Shown: piece after piece, positions 1 through 8,371 of the stretch | How positions within the stretch are numbered: the stretch's first letter is position 1 | Layout of the letters: every line of letters begins with the position of its first letter | Origin: JBFGFX01 sp965232455 | GTDB lineage: Bacteria > Pseudomonadota > Gammaproteobacteria > Steroidobacterales > Woeseiaceae | Direction: 5' to 3' | Length of the DNA stretch: 64,000 nt | NCBI GenBank assembly: GCA_965232455.1 | Contig: OZ246981.1 | Location: 186,001-250,000, forward strand | Notes under the pieces: generated by a model | Told to the model about the DNA's origin: nothing | Databases searched by the model: none | Seen by the model: the letters and a program-made list of their open reading frames with translations, nothing else | Program-made: the position numbers and the translations under genes

Positions 1-64
1 CGGAAAAGATCGGCAGCGCGCGATCTTCGACCGAGGGTACTTTTTCTACCTTTAGTTGGGACAT
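1..64 (-). CDS. Start of a gene cut by the window edge (possible DUF2934-type protein)
   Basis: Reading leftward from an ATG at 64, the first 21 codons are open and run off the window edge. A ribosome binding site (GGAGAG) lies five bases before the ATG. The visible start reads MSQLKVEKVPSVEDRALPIF. I have a weak memory of such starts in small proteins carrying a DUF2934 or Hsp20-like domain, but that part is not in the window. The RBS and open frame support a real gene; its function is unassigned. Confidence 0.4.
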   Translation of the reverse strand, partial: MSQLKVEKVPSVEDRALPIFS

Positions 65-267
65 TGAACTCTCCGTGAGAGAAACGAGCAAAAGAAATCG
101 CTCGCCCGTCTCAGGCGCAATGCCGGCCCAGCTTGTTATCTGTGTTCTCCGAACGATCAGCACCCGAACGGACTTGCGGTTCGGGAGGCCAGAGATTATC
201 GATTTATTATGTTAACTGCCTCTCGACCGTTAGATTGCTCGAATTGCTGCGGCAGCGGTATACGTAG

Positions 268-603
268 TTACCCGGGTTTGACACGGTCCTTGGCCGGCTG
301 CTTCTGCGCACCGGGAAGCTTGTGCGGATTTCGGTTTGGGCAGGATCTGTCGCTGCAGCGGTCGGGAATCGTTTTGGTACCCTCGACGATCAATTGCCCG
401 CAGCGCGGGCGCCCGGGGCGTTGAAACTTGCAGGTCGCGCCCGTCGGCCGGGCAGTGAGGTAATACGTGCACTCCGATTTGTTCGTGCACTTGTAGATGA
501 GGCCGAAACGGCCCCTTGCGGGTTCGAGAGTTCCGGTCCTGCATCTCGGGCATGTCACGTTCGTTGGGGCGGCGTCGCAGCACGCCGATTTCGATTGTGT
601 CAC
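268..603 (-). CDS. Small protein with topoisomerase-type C4 zinc ribbons
   Basis: This is a 111-residue protein with a GTG start preceded by AGGAG. It holds two cysteine clusters. The first, CPRC followed by GRFG and then C-x5-C (about residues 18-46), has the spacing of the C4 zinc ribbon at the C-terminus of bacterial topoisomerase I and some UvrD-like helicases. The second runs from about residue 58 to 89 and ends in CSDRSC. The last 20 residues are basic. In the known families these ribbons bind single-stranded DNA; here no enzymatic domain is attached. It could be an independent nucleic-acid-binding protein or the remnant of a larger enzyme. The VOC gene upstream on the same strand is separated from it by a strong hairpin. 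Confidence 0.6.
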   Translation of the reverse strand: MTQSKSACCDAAPTNVTCPRCRTGTLEPARGRFGLIYKCTNKSECTYYLTARPTGATCKFQRPGRPRCGQLIVEGTKTIPDRCSDRSCPNRNPHKLPGAQKQPAKDRVKPG

Positions 604-720
604 CGGTTGGGTCTCCTAAGTTCGAGAATCGCCGTTAGCGCCGCAACGCGACTCGGACACTCCGCCGTCCGATCCGGCGCTATCGTCTCGAAGAAGGTCG
701 CGGCCCGTATCGCGCGGTCG

Positions 721-745
721 CAGCCCGGGTCGGCGGCCCGGGCTG
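721..745 (-). terminator. Hairpin downstream of the VOC gene
   Basis: CAGCCCGGG and CCCGGGCTG form a perfect 9-bp stem with a 7-base loop, about 40 bases past the stop codon of the VOC gene. There is no T-run after it on the minus strand, so it may pause or protect the mRNA rather than act as a classical intrinsic terminator. The rest of 604-785 shows nothing I recognise. Confidence 0.4.
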
Positions 746-785
746 TAAGCGCTTCGGAATTTGCAGACGCCCCCGATTCGGGAAG

Positions 786-1145
786 CTAGCTGCTGTGCAA
801 AGCCACCCGGTTGCCCTCGGAATCCGTGAATTGGCCGATGTGACCAAACGGCCCGATCGAGGTTTTCGGCACCAACACCGTGCCCCCGGAGGCCTCGACA
901 CGTTGCAGGGCCGCTTCGATGTCGTCGGTTCCCAGGTACACGACCGAGCCTTCCTGCGACGGTTTGCTCTGCGGACCCTTGACCAGTGCGCCGACCGGCA
1001 TGTCGCCGTCCTGAAAGCTTTTCATGGGGCCGGCCGGACCGTCCATGTCGCTAAGTTCGGTTTTTAACACGGCGCCGTAGAATTTTGCGGCTCTGTCCAG
1101 ATCGAGGGCCGGGATCTCGAACCAATGAACGCTTGTATCCGACAT
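786..1145 (-). CDS. VOC-family (glyoxalase/bleomycin-resistance fold) protein
   Basis: This is a 119-residue protein. The start at 1145 is chosen for its AGGAGG ribosome binding site ten bases upstream; the frame stays open further upstream but without any such site. The protein reads as one vicinal-oxygen-chelate module: VHWFEIPALDLDRAAKFYG near the N-terminus, a GxVVYLGTDDIEAALQRVE repeat in the middle, and IGPFGHIGQFTDSEGNRVAL near the end. Such proteins often form dimers that bind a metal and act on, or bind, small electrophiles or antibiotics. The sequence does not reveal the substrate. It is the third gene after the DGPF protein and the ECF42-type sigma factor on the same strand, which suggests it belongs to that regulatory unit. 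Confidence 0.75.
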   Translation of the reverse strand: MSDTSVHWFEIPALDLDRAAKFYGAVLKTELSDMDGPAGPMKSFQDGDMPVGALVKGPQSKPSQEGSVVYLGTDDIEAALQRVEASGGTVLVPKTSIGPFGHIGQFTDSEGNRVALHSS

Positions 1146-1271
1146 GACGTGATTCCTCCTGTTGTGAGACGTGTCGCCGATAAGACGATCCGGACGGCCG
1201 TAAAAGGGACAAGTCAGGAAGAAAACGCAGGAACCTGCCTCGAAACAGATCGCCGACGCTGCGGACACGGG

Positions 1272-2516
1272 CTAGTCGTCGAAGATACATTCGGCCAGAC
1301 GGTCCTGAAGGAACCGCCGAGAAGCGGCGTCGCCCACCAGCCGCAGGGCGGATCGGTAGTCGGCAACGGCGTTTTCAGCGGCTCCCAGCTTGCGCTGATA
1401 CTCGGCCTTCAGCGCCGGCAGCAGGTAATAGCTGCGGAGCGCACCCGCCGCTTCGAGCTTCTTCAGGGCGCCCAAGGCCGGTGCGTAACCCTCTGTCATC
1501 GCGACGGCCACCGTCCGGTTGAGCGCGACGATCGGCGAGGCCGTTTTCTCGAGAAGTTCGTCGTAGTAGCCGAGGATTGCGATCCAGTCCGTGTCTTCGT
1601 AACTGGCAGAGGTTGCATGGCAGGCCGCAATGGCCGCCTGCAGGTGGTAGGTCGTACGTTCGTTGGACTGCGTGGAAAGTTCGAGGTAACCCATGCCTTG
1701 CGCAATCAGTTTCTTGTCCCACAACGAACGGTCCTGCTCGTGCAAACGTATGAGACCGCCTTCCGGTTCGGTCCGCGCGGGCAAGCGCGAAGCCTGCAGT
1801 GACAGTAGGGAAGCAAGTGCGCATACTTTTCCGGGCTCGGAAAGACCGCTGGACCGGGCGAGAAGGCAAACGAGCTGGACGGCCTTGTGACACAGACTGC
1901 GTTGAGTAAGTTGCTCGCTGCCATAGCTCAGGTAACCTTCGTTGAACATCATGTATAAACAGCGGAGCACCGCGTCGAGCCGTTCGTCGACACTCGTGTC
2001 GTCGGGAAGCTCGAATTGAAGCCTCAGCTCCCGGATTCGGCGTTTTGCCCGCGTGAGCGTTTTCTTGACGGCCTCCGGGGTGCTGAGCAGGACGGCGGCA
2101 ATCTCGGCGTTGCCCAGCGCGCATAGATTCTTGAGCATCAGCGAAACCTGGGTTTTCCAGCTCAGTTCGGGATGACAACAGATGAAGATCATTTTCATCA
2201 CGTCGTCGTCGAGCGGATTGAACGTCGGCGGGTTGGCGTCGAGGACGCTTTCGGCGGCCGCGCTTTCCCGAACGGACAGTCGGTGGGAGGCCCGGAGCTT
2301 GTCGATCACCCGGCGTCGCGCGGTGACGAACAGCCAGCCGCCGGGGTTGGCGGGAATGGCGCCCACCGACCAGACTTCCAGCGACTTGAGCATGGCTTCC
2401 TGGATGGCGTCCTCGATGATGTCCAGTCGCGCGGGCCCGTATTCCCGGGTAAGCGCTCCCAGGATTTCCCGGTACTTGTCGCGGAACAGGTTGCCGACGA
2501 TCGCGTTCGCCCGCAT
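1272..2516 (-). CDS. ECF42-type RNA polymerase sigma factor with C-terminal TPR-like extension
   Basis: At 414 residues this is about twice the length of an ordinary ECF sigma factor. The N-terminal part (residues 1-175) has sigma-2 features (DIIEDAIQEAMLKSLEVW, then GWLFVTARRRVIDKLR) and a sigma-4 helix-turn-helix (NAEIAAVLLSTPEAVKKTLTRA). The remaining 230 or so residues are helical and alanine/leucine-rich, with ALNRTVAVAMTEGYAPALG and a later YRSALRLVGDAASRRFLQDR, matching the TPR-like tail of the ECF42 group. ECF42 genes are known to sit next to DGPF/YCII proteins, as here, where the DGPF gene ends only seven bases upstream. In that group the tail is needed for activity and no anti-sigma factor is encoded nearby; none is seen here. 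The signal is unknown. Confidence 0.85.
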   Translation of the reverse strand: MRANAIVGNLFRDKYREILGALTREYGPARLDIIEDAIQEAMLKSLEVWSVGAIPANPGGWLFVTARRRVIDKLRASHRLSVRESAAAESVLDANPPTFNPLDDDVMKMIFICCHPELSWKTQVSLMLKNLCALGNAEIAAVLLSTPEAVKKTLTRAKRRIRELRLQFELPDDTSVDERLDAVLRCLYMMFNEGYLSYGSEQLTQRSLCHKAVQLVCLLARSSGLSEPGKVCALASLLSLQASRLPARTEPEGGLIRLHEQDRSLWDKKLIAQGMGYLELSTQSNERTTYHLQAAIAACHATSASYEDTDWIAILGYYDELLEKTASPIVALNRTVAVAMTEGYAPALGALKKLEAAGALRSYYLLPALKAEYQRKLGAAENAVADYRSALRLVGDAASRRFLQDRLAECIFDD

Positions 2517-2523
2517 CGAAGAC

Positions 2524-2892
2524 CTAATTGCAGGCCCGCGGCGCCGTGGCGGTGGCCATTTCGCGAACCTCGACCGAGCCGCCGTATTCCAGGATGGGAC
2601 ACCCGCCGGCTACCGCGTATGCGGCTTCCAGGCTGCTTGCCCGAATCTGGTAATAGCCCGCGATGGCCTCCTTGGATTCGGTAAACGGGCCATCGACGAC
2701 GTACCCGTCGCCGCCGCGCCGCACCGTGCCGCCCAGCTCGCTCGTCAATTTTCCGGCGCCGACAAAACGTTCCTCCTTCGCGAGCCGTTCGTTCCATTCG
2801 GCGTACTTGCCGATGATTCGCTGGAAGTCCTCCGGTGAAAAATTGTCCCAGCGCTGCTCGTGATCACGCAGTATGAGTAGGTATTCCTGCAT
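2524..2892 (-). CDS. DGPF-domain (YCII-related) protein
   Basis: This is a 122-residue protein. The start at 2892 is preferred over one ten codons upstream because a purine-rich AGAGG precedes it at proper distance. It begins MQEYLLILRDHEQRWDNFS and contains VDGPFTESKEAIAGYYQI, the motif that names the DGPF/YCII family, a ferredoxin-like fold related to YciI. The role of DGPF proteins is not established; they are the constant partner of ECF42 sigma factors and a common regulatory target of them. Here the gene is first in a DGPF-sigma-VOC run and ends seven bases before the sigma start, so the two are very likely co-transcribed. Confidence 0.8.
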   Translation of the reverse strand: MQEYLLILRDHEQRWDNFSPEDFQRIIGKYAEWNERLAKEERFVGAGKLTSELGGTVRRGGDGYVVDGPFTESKEAIAGYYQIRASSLEAAYAVAGGCPILEYGGSVEVREMATATAPRACN

Positions 2893-2956
2893 ATCGGCCT
2901 CTATCGGCGCTCTTTGGACCAAGACGAATGATAGGACCGGAAAAGGGACAATTTGT

Positions 2957-2969
2957 TAGGGCCTGTCAA
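2957..2969 (+). repeat. Short dispersed repeat TAGGGCCTGTCAA, copy 1
   Basis: One of four copies in the window of a core GGCCTGTYAA. This one lies between the divergent DGPF and FecI-like genes. TTAGGGCCTGTCAA is shared exactly with copy 2 at 11784-11799. Confidence 0.5.
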
Positions 2970-3103
2970 GACTGTGCGAGTAATCCCGGTCGGTTTCCGG
3001 TCCTGTCGATCGCCGGACCGTCCCGGACCCGGTGCGCCGGCGGTCTCAGAACGGATCCGAATAAGGCCCGGCCCGAATCCGTTGGTCGCCGTGACGTTTC
3101 ACC

Positions 3104-3137
3104 GGGGGTCCAATTGTCTGCGTCAGTCGTCTATAGA
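3104..3137 (+). promoter_or_regulatory. Candidate ECF promoter of the first FecI-like sigma gene
   Basis: GGGGG (3104-3108), 18 bases, then TCGTCTATAGA (3127-3137). The same layout and 15 identical bases (TCAGTCGTCTATAGA, 3123-3137) recur upstream of the TonB receptor gene at 4860-4893. In both copies GGGGGnCC lies the same distance away. A -35/-10 pair with this spacing is typical of ECF promoters. A start site near 3140 would give a leader of 25-40 bases. This suggests the sigma factor transcribes its own gene and its receptor gene. Confidence 0.65.
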
Positions 3138-3167
3138 GAAGGGCTATACTGAACCTCCGGACGGGCA

Positions 3168-3683
3168 TTGAGCCATATTGTGAGCGATCCCAGCAGAAAA
3201 CCGACGGTTGAGGTGTGGTTCGACCAATATCATCATCGCTTGCTGGGTTTCCTGACGCACGAGTTGAACGTCGAAGCGGAAGCCGACGATCTGGCCCAGG
3301 AGGTGTTTCTGCGCTTGCTGCGGCTTGACGATCCGGATGCGGTCAATCATCCGCGGGCATTCCTGTTCAGAATCGCCTCTAACGTGGTTTCCGACTGGCG
3401 TGATCGGCACCGGCGCGTGAAGTTGGAAACCCCCGAGACGTTTGAGCAGATGCCGTCAACGGCGAACCCGATGAACACGCTGGTGGCCGGCGCGAGAGCC
3501 AAGGCGCTCGATGAGGCATTGAAGCGCCTGCCACCCAGTCAAAGCTCGGCATTGGTGCTGCACGTCAAGCACGGTTTGACGTATCGCGAGGTTGCCGGTC
3601 ATCTGGGCGTCAGTGAGCGCATGGTGAAACGCTACGTGGTCAAAGGATATGCGAGCCTCCGCGACTACCTCGCGGACGTATGA
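3168..3683 (+). CDS. FecI-like ECF sigma factor (system 1)
   Basis: 171 residues from a TTG start; GTG at 3180 is an alternative and the sequence does not decide between them. Sigma-2 is visible as ADDLAQEVFLRLLRL with HPRAFLFRIASNVVSDWRDRHRR, and sigma-4 as LTYREVAGHLGVSERMVKRYVVKGYASLRDYL, both close to FecI/PvdS-type iron-starvation and surface-signalling sigma factors. In the family, the sigma is held by a FecR protein and released when a ligand-loaded TonB receptor signals through its N-terminal STN domain. A FecR gene and an STN-type receptor follow directly. The likely -10/-35 upstream matches the receptor promoter, consistent with autoregulation. Confidence 0.88.
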   Translation: MSHIVSDPSRKPTVEVWFDQYHHRLLGFLTHELNVEAEADDLAQEVFLRLLRLDDPDAVNHPRAFLFRIASNVVSDWRDRHRRVKLETPETFEQMPSTANPMNTLVAGARAKALDEALKRLPPSQSSALVLHVKHGLTYREVAGHLGVSERMVKRYVVKGYASLRDYLADV

Positions 3684-3713
3684 CACGGACATTTGGGGAG
3701 CGGATTAAGCATC

Positions 3714-4784
3714 ATGAGTCGAGCCGGAAAAAAGCAATCCATACCGGTACGCGAGCAGGCGGCCGAATGGTTGGTCGCATTCGACGACGGTGAGATCGAG
3801 GTGTCGGAGAAGCGGAAGTTCCTCGGCTGGCTGAAACAATCCCCGGATCACATCAAGGAATTCATGCAGCTTTCGGCATTGCATGTGGAACTGACGCAAA
3901 ACGATCGGCTGCAAAGCAGCATAGACGAACTGGTAGCCGCGGCGAAATCCGGAGTCGTCGAACTCGAACCGGCGACCGTCACGACGCCGGACCGCGACGA
4001 CGAAAAGAGTGAACCGCAAGCGCATGCCGTAACGCGGCGCTGGATGGGCGTTGCCGCAACGCTGCTCATCGGAGTCCTCACGGCGGTGTGGGTTGGACGG
4101 GGAGCGCAGACTGGCCACGTGTATCGAACGGAATTGGGCGAGCAGCGTTCCATTGCGCTCGAAGACGGATCCATGATTACGCTGAACACCTTGTCCGAGG
4201 TGCGCGTTGCGCTGACGGAACGTTCGCGGCAGGTGAAACTGATTGCCGGCGAGGCGTTGTTCGACGTTGCGAAAGATCCGGCCCGCCCATTTTACGTGGA
4301 CGCCGGACCGATGCGCCTCACGGTTGTCGGTACGCGTTTCAACGTTTACCGGCAGTCCGAACAAACTGTGCTTACGGTCGTCGAAGGTCGGGTAGCGGTA
4401 GCGACGACGTCCGCACCGCCCGCCGGAAACGCGGATTCGTCCGCCGATTCCAGGCTAATGGCGAACGCCGGTGACCGGGTCGCGGTGGCCGTCGATGGTA
4501 GCGGCGTAACGCGCGCGGAAATTCCTGCGGCGGAAGCGTCGACGGCGTGGACCGAGCGCAAGCTCATTTTTGAAGAGCGGCCGCTCGCCGACGTTGCCGA
4601 AGAGTTCAATCGTTACAACCGTCTTCCCATAAAAGTGGACGATCCGGAACTGGGAAGCCGGCGTATCACCGGCGTTTTCAATGCGCACGATGCCGAACTG
4701 CTTGGTACTTTCCTCGGCAATCAACCGGGTATTGAAGTTCAACGAGATGCAACCGGCATTCACATAAGGCAACGCCGCAAGTAG
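3714..4784 (+). CDS. FecR-like anti-sigma factor/sigma regulator (system 1)
   Basis: 356 residues, starting at an ATG 30 bases after the sigma stop, with GGGGAG upstream; a TTG seven codons earlier is possible. The N-terminal domain (AAEWLVAFDDGEIEVSEKRK and then FLGWLKQSPDHIKEF) is the DUF4880/FecR N-terminal sigma-binding region. A single membrane helix follows at about residues 110-128 (WMGVAATLLIGVLTAVWVG). The periplasmic part contains the FecR domain (RTELGEQRSIALEDGSMITL, GEALFDVAKDPARPFYVDAG, VVGTRFNVYR) and a C-terminal DUF4974-type domain (LIFEERPLADVAEEFNRYN). In FecR proteins the periplasmic end contacts the receptor STN domain. It lies between its sigma and its receptor, which fixes the role with good confidence. 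Confidence 0.88.
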   Translation: MSRAGKKQSIPVREQAAEWLVAFDDGEIEVSEKRKFLGWLKQSPDHIKEFMQLSALHVELTQNDRLQSSIDELVAAAKSGVVELEPATVTTPDRDDEKSEPQAHAVTRRWMGVAATLLIGVLTAVWVGRGAQTGHVYRTELGEQRSIALEDGSMITLNTLSEVRVALTERSRQVKLIAGEALFDVAKDPARPFYVDAGPMRLTVVGTRFNVYRQSEQTVLTVVEGRVAVATTSAPPAGNADSSADSRLMANAGDRVAVAVDGSGVTRAEIPAAEASTAWTERKLIFEERPLADVAEEFNRYNRLPIKVDDPELGSRRITGVFNAHDAELLGTFLGNQPGIEVQRDATGIHIRQRRK

Positions 4785-4859
4785 ACGTAGAACGTCCAAC
4801 GCCGCGACGTGGCTCGCAACGAACGATGGCAACGTCAATAAATACATTCGCGGAATATG

Positions 4860-4893
4860 GGGGGACCGGAAGCTCCGTTCAGTCGTCTATAGA
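4860..4893 (+). promoter_or_regulatory. Candidate ECF promoter of the first TonB receptor gene
   Basis: GGGGG (4860-4864), 18 bases, then TCGTCTATAGA (4883-4893). It repeats the arrangement ahead of the FecI-like gene, with GGGGGnCC and TCAGTCGTCTATAGA in identical register. A transcript would start near 4895, about 60 bases before the receptor ATG. The match implies that the receptor is transcribed by the sigma factor of the same locus. Confidence 0.65.
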
Positions 4894-4956
4894 TACAGGG
4901 GGACAGATCGGACCGATTTGGGTGAGCTGTCTAATCAAAGCAGACGGAGAACCGAA

Positions 4957-7900
4957 ATGATCAAGACTCTGGCTCGCAGCAGCGTTGTTATTGCAGTCCT
5001 ATTCACTCTGACCGCCGCGGCCTGGGCGCAATCCGACGGCACGGTCGACGTCGTCATCAGAGGCGAACAACCGCTTGGCGAAGCATTGCAGTCGTTCGCG
5101 GACCAGACCGACCTGCAGGTTATCTTTTTCTCCGAGGTGGCGGACGGCAAGGAATCGGCGGAACTGAACGGTGAGTACAAGGTAACCACCGCGCTCGATA
5201 CGCTCCTGGCCGACACCGGTTTGACGTACACGCTGCTGGACGAACACTCCGTTTCCGTCCAACCCGGCGCTGAACCGGCGCCCGCAACGGCGGGAAACGC
5301 CCAGCAGCCGGCCCCGAGGTCGGTGTTGATGGCGCAGAATCAGACCCAGTCGTCGCAGAGCCCGACCGGCCGGACGAGCCAGACGGCCAGCGATGAAAAC
5401 GACGCGATCGAGCAGATCATCGTCACCGGGTCACGGATCACCCGCTCCGGCCTGGCAACGCCGACGCCGACGGTCATCGTCGGCGTGGAGGAGATCGAAG
5501 CCTCCGGCGCCGTCAACATCGGAGACCTGCTGCGCGAACTGCCCGCGATCGGCCCGGGGATAAACGCGGAATCCACGGCGGCGACCTTCTCCGGCGCCGG
5601 CCTCAATCTGATCGACCTGCGTTCGCTGGGAACCGAGCGAACGCTCGTTCTCGTCAACGGACGGCGCCACGTCGGCTCCCAGCCGAGTACAACCGCGGTT
5701 GACCTGAACACCATTCCCACGCCGCTCGTCGAACGAGTCGAAGTCATCACCGGCGGGGCGTCCGCCGTTTACGGCGCCGATGCCGTGTCCGGTGTCGTCA
5801 ACATCATCCTGAAAGATGATTTCCAGGGCCTGGAGTTCGACGTCCAGACCGGCGTTTCCGATCGCAGTGACGCCGAGCGGTATCAAGTGGGCGTAACCGC
5901 GGGTACAAACTTCGCCGAAGGCGACGGCAACGTCGTGTTGCACCTCTCCTACGCGGACGAAGGCGGCATCGAGTTCGACGCGAGGCCCGGCGGGGTGTCG
6001 GGCGCAAACTGGGTCGCCAACCCCGCGAACACCGGGCCCAACGACGGCATCGACGATTTCATCATAATGAGAAATCTGCGCCAGCTCGCCGGGCAGCAGG
6101 AATCCGCGTTCATCATCGACCGCGGCAACGGCCGCGAGGTGTTCGGTTTCACACCGGGCGGCGCGCTTCGGCCTTTTGAACTCGGTCCGTCGGGCCTGAT
6201 AGGCAACACACAGCTCACGGACGGCGGTGAGGCGGAGCTCGGTTTCGACTCGGAGTGTCCGCAGGCGCAGTGTCAGCTGAAGATTCCGCTCGAGCGGTTC
6301 CTCATCAACGGCCTCGCCGAGTACGCCGTTACCGACAACGTCGAGGTTTTCCTCGAAGGCAAGTTCTCCAGCAACCAGGCCTCTTCGCGAATCGGCTCCG
6401 CCTTCGAGATACCGCCGTTCACGAACCAGATTCCGATCGACAATCCGTTCGTGACGCCGGAGCTGCGCGATCTTCTGATCGAGGCCGGTGACGACTCCGT
6501 CGGTATCCTGCGCAGCAACCAGGAACTCGGACCGCGAGGCACCGACAGCGACCGGCGCCTCTTTCAGATGACGCTGGGAGCGCGCGGCGGCATCGGCGAC
6601 AGCGACACCTGGAACTACGAGACGTATTTCCAGTACGGCGATGCGCAGACGACGCTCATCCGGTTGAACGATTTGTTCCAGAACAGGTTTACCCTGGCGC
6701 TCGACGCGGTTGTCGACCCGGCTGACAACGTAATCAAGTGCCGATCGGTGGTTGACGGTACTGCACAGGACCCCGGATGCGTTCCAATCAATCTGTTTCT
6801 CGGGGGCGATGCGCTGACGCCGGAAATCCTGGACTTCGTCGAGATCCCGACCGCAACGGAAACCGCGAAGCTGACCCAAACGGTTGCGTCCGGCGTCGTT
6901 ACCGGCGAACTGGGCGATTTCTGGGGCGCCGGCGCCATCGGAGTGGCGGGTGGAATCGAATGGCGTGAGGAAACGAGCGATTTCCAGACGACCGCGACTC
7001 AGCAGGCCGGCCTGGGCTTTTTCAACAGCCTGCGTCCCGCGGTAACCGGCGATTTCGACGTCTTCGAGGTGTTCGGCGAGGTCGTCGTTCCGGTTCTGAC
7101 CGATGCGCCTTTTGCCCAAAACCTCAATTTCGAGGCCGCGGTGCGCTACGCGGACTATTCGACCGCGGGCGGCGCAACGAGCTGGAAACTGGGTGCGGAC
7201 TGGGCGCCCGTCGACGACGTCCGGTTCCGCGTCGTTCGCGCGGTTGCGGTCCGTGCACCGAACATCGGTGAGCTGTTCAATCCCGGAGGCCAGGGTTTCG
7301 TGACGGTCGACGATCCGTGTGACGCCGCATTCGTCAACGGAGGCACCGCGACCCGCGCGGCCAATTGCGAGGCCCTCGGGATTGTTCAGCCGTTTTCGTC
7401 GAACGCTCAGACCATCAACATCCGGACACAGACGTCGGGAAATCCGGACCTCGACGTCGAAGAAGCGAACACGCTGACGGTCGGCGCGGTGTTCACGCCG
7501 CGATGGCTCGACGACTTCTCGCTGACCGTCGACTACTTCTCCATCGAGATAGACGATGCCATCAACGTTCTCGGAACACAGCAGGTGCTCGATGCCTGCG
7601 TTGATCTGTCGTCGATCAACAACGTTTTCTGCGATTCGGTCAATCGCGACGCTGCCGGGAATCTGCTGCTTGTCAGAAACCAGGAGATCAACGTGTCGCA
7701 GTTCACTCGTGAGGGAGTCGACATCGAAGCGCGGTATCAACTCGACGTCGGCGCCGGATCCATCGATTTCAGCGCCCTGGCAACCTACATCTCCACGTCG
7801 GAGACCGTGATCGCGCCCGGTACCGCGACCGGCGGCGAAACGATTGACGAAAACGGTGAAATCGGGCAGCCGGACTGGCGCTTCCGGGGAAGCGCCGTTT

Positions 7901-8211
7901 ACCTGACCGGACCGTTTTCGGTGAACGCTACCGTTACGCAGCTTTCCGACATGGTGCCGGACAACCGGCCGGCGACGCCGGAAGACAATCGCGCAACCAC
8001 GGATACCGGAACCTTCACGCTGGTCGATTTGCGCTTCCAATACGACTTCAACGAGCAGCTGCAGTTTTCGCTCGGCGCCGACAACGTGTTCGACGAGCAG
8101 CCTCCAGGCCTGCCCGATACGCGAATCGGCGGCGGTGGAAGTTTTGCCGGCGCGGAGATTTTCCCGGTGGTTGGCCGCTATTGGTATCTCGGCGCCCGGG
8201 TAACTTTTTGA
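4957..8211 (+). CDS. TonB-dependent receptor with STN signalling domain (system 1)
   Basis: 1084 residues. The start at 4957 is set by a GGAGA box and by the signal peptide it begins (MIKTLARSSVVIAVLF, cleavage near AWA-Q). An STN domain follows (about 25-95, VDVVIRGEQPLGEALQSFAD through VTTALDTLLADTGLTYTLL), then a glutamine/serine-rich linker and the plug. IEQIIVTGSRI is the usual TonB-box and plug start, and DLRSLGTERTLVLVNGRRHV, VERVEVITGGASAVYGADA and VSGVVNIILK are typical plug segments. The barrel ends in a terminal aromatic residue (YLGARVTF). Receptors of this large oar/RagA-like type in proteobacteria import peptides or glycans as well as iron chelates; no substrate can be read from the sequence. 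The next gene encodes a prolyl oligopeptidase, which favours a peptide-like ligand. Confidence 0.92.
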   Translation: MIKTLARSSVVIAVLFTLTAAAWAQSDGTVDVVIRGEQPLGEALQSFADQTDLQVIFFSEVADGKESAELNGEYKVTTALDTLLADTGLTYTLLDEHSVSVQPGAEPAPATAGNAQQPAPRSVLMAQNQTQSSQSPTGRTSQTASDENDAIEQIIVTGSRITRSGLATPTPTVIVGVEEIEASGAVNIGDLLRELPAIGPGINAESTAATFSGAGLNLIDLRSLGTERTLVLVNGRRHVGSQPSTTAVDLNTIPTPLVERVEVITGGASAVYGADAVSGVVNIILKDDFQGLEFDVQTGVSDRSDAERYQVGVTAGTNFAEGDGNVVLHLSYADEGGIEFDARPGGVSGANWVANPANTGPNDGIDDFIIMRNLRQLAGQQESAFIIDRGNGREVFGFTPGGALRPFELGPSGLIGNTQLTDGGEAELGFDSECPQAQCQLKIPLERFLINGLAEYAVTDNVEVFLEGKFSSNQASSRIGSAFEIPPFTNQIPIDNPFVTPELRDLLIEAGDDSVGILRSNQELGPRGTDSDRRLFQMTLGARGGIGDSDTWNYETYFQYGDAQTTLIRLNDLFQNRFTLALDAVVDPADNVIKCRSVVDGTAQDPGCVPINLFLGGDALTPEILDFVEIPTATETAKLTQTVASGVVTGELGDFWGAGAIGVAGGIEWREETSDFQTTATQQAGLGFFNSLRPAVTGDFDVFEVFGEVVVPVLTDAPFAQNLNFEAAVRYADYSTAGGATSWKLGADWAPVDDVRFRVVRAVAVRAPNIGELFNPGGQGFVTVDDPCDAAFVNGGTATRAANCEALGIVQPFSSNAQTINIRTQTSGNPDLDVEEANTLTVGAVFTPRWLDDFSLTVDYFSIEIDDAINVLGTQQVLDACVDLSSINNVFCDSVNRDAAGNLLLVRNQEINVSQFTREGVDIEARYQLDVGAGSIDFSALATYISTSETVIAPGTATGGETIDENGEIGQPDWRFRGSAVYLTGPFSVNATVTQLSDMVPDNRPATPEDNRATTDTGTFTLVDLRFQYDFNEQLQFSLGADNVFDEQPPGLPDTRIGGGGSFAGAEIFPVVGRYWYLGARVTF

Positions 8212-8371
8212 GATTGCGTGATCGAGCCGCGCCGCCGAGCCGCACCGGGGCAATGCCCGTCAGCACTTGCTGAGTGTCGATTGGGCCACCAGCGGCGGCC
8301 GACGGCGGCCGGCAACACCGTCTCCGATGGCCGCGTCGCGGTCACGGTGGATGACCGGGAGTGCTGATACG

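Noticed and set aside
2893..3103. TTGACA-like -35 box for the DGPF gene within the dispersed repeat
   Set aside because: No acceptable -10 box at the required distance; I could not fix the promoter.
5431..8253. Open frame of 940 codons opposite the first TonB receptor gene
   Set aside because: It mirrors the receptor codons; the composition is rich in Arg, Val and Asp with no domain, and the receptor frame has complete motifs and a signal peptide.
8212..8371. Possible lasso or other RiPP precursor beside the receptor and peptidase
   Set aside because: No small frame with a leader-core pattern, and no modification genes anywhere in the window.
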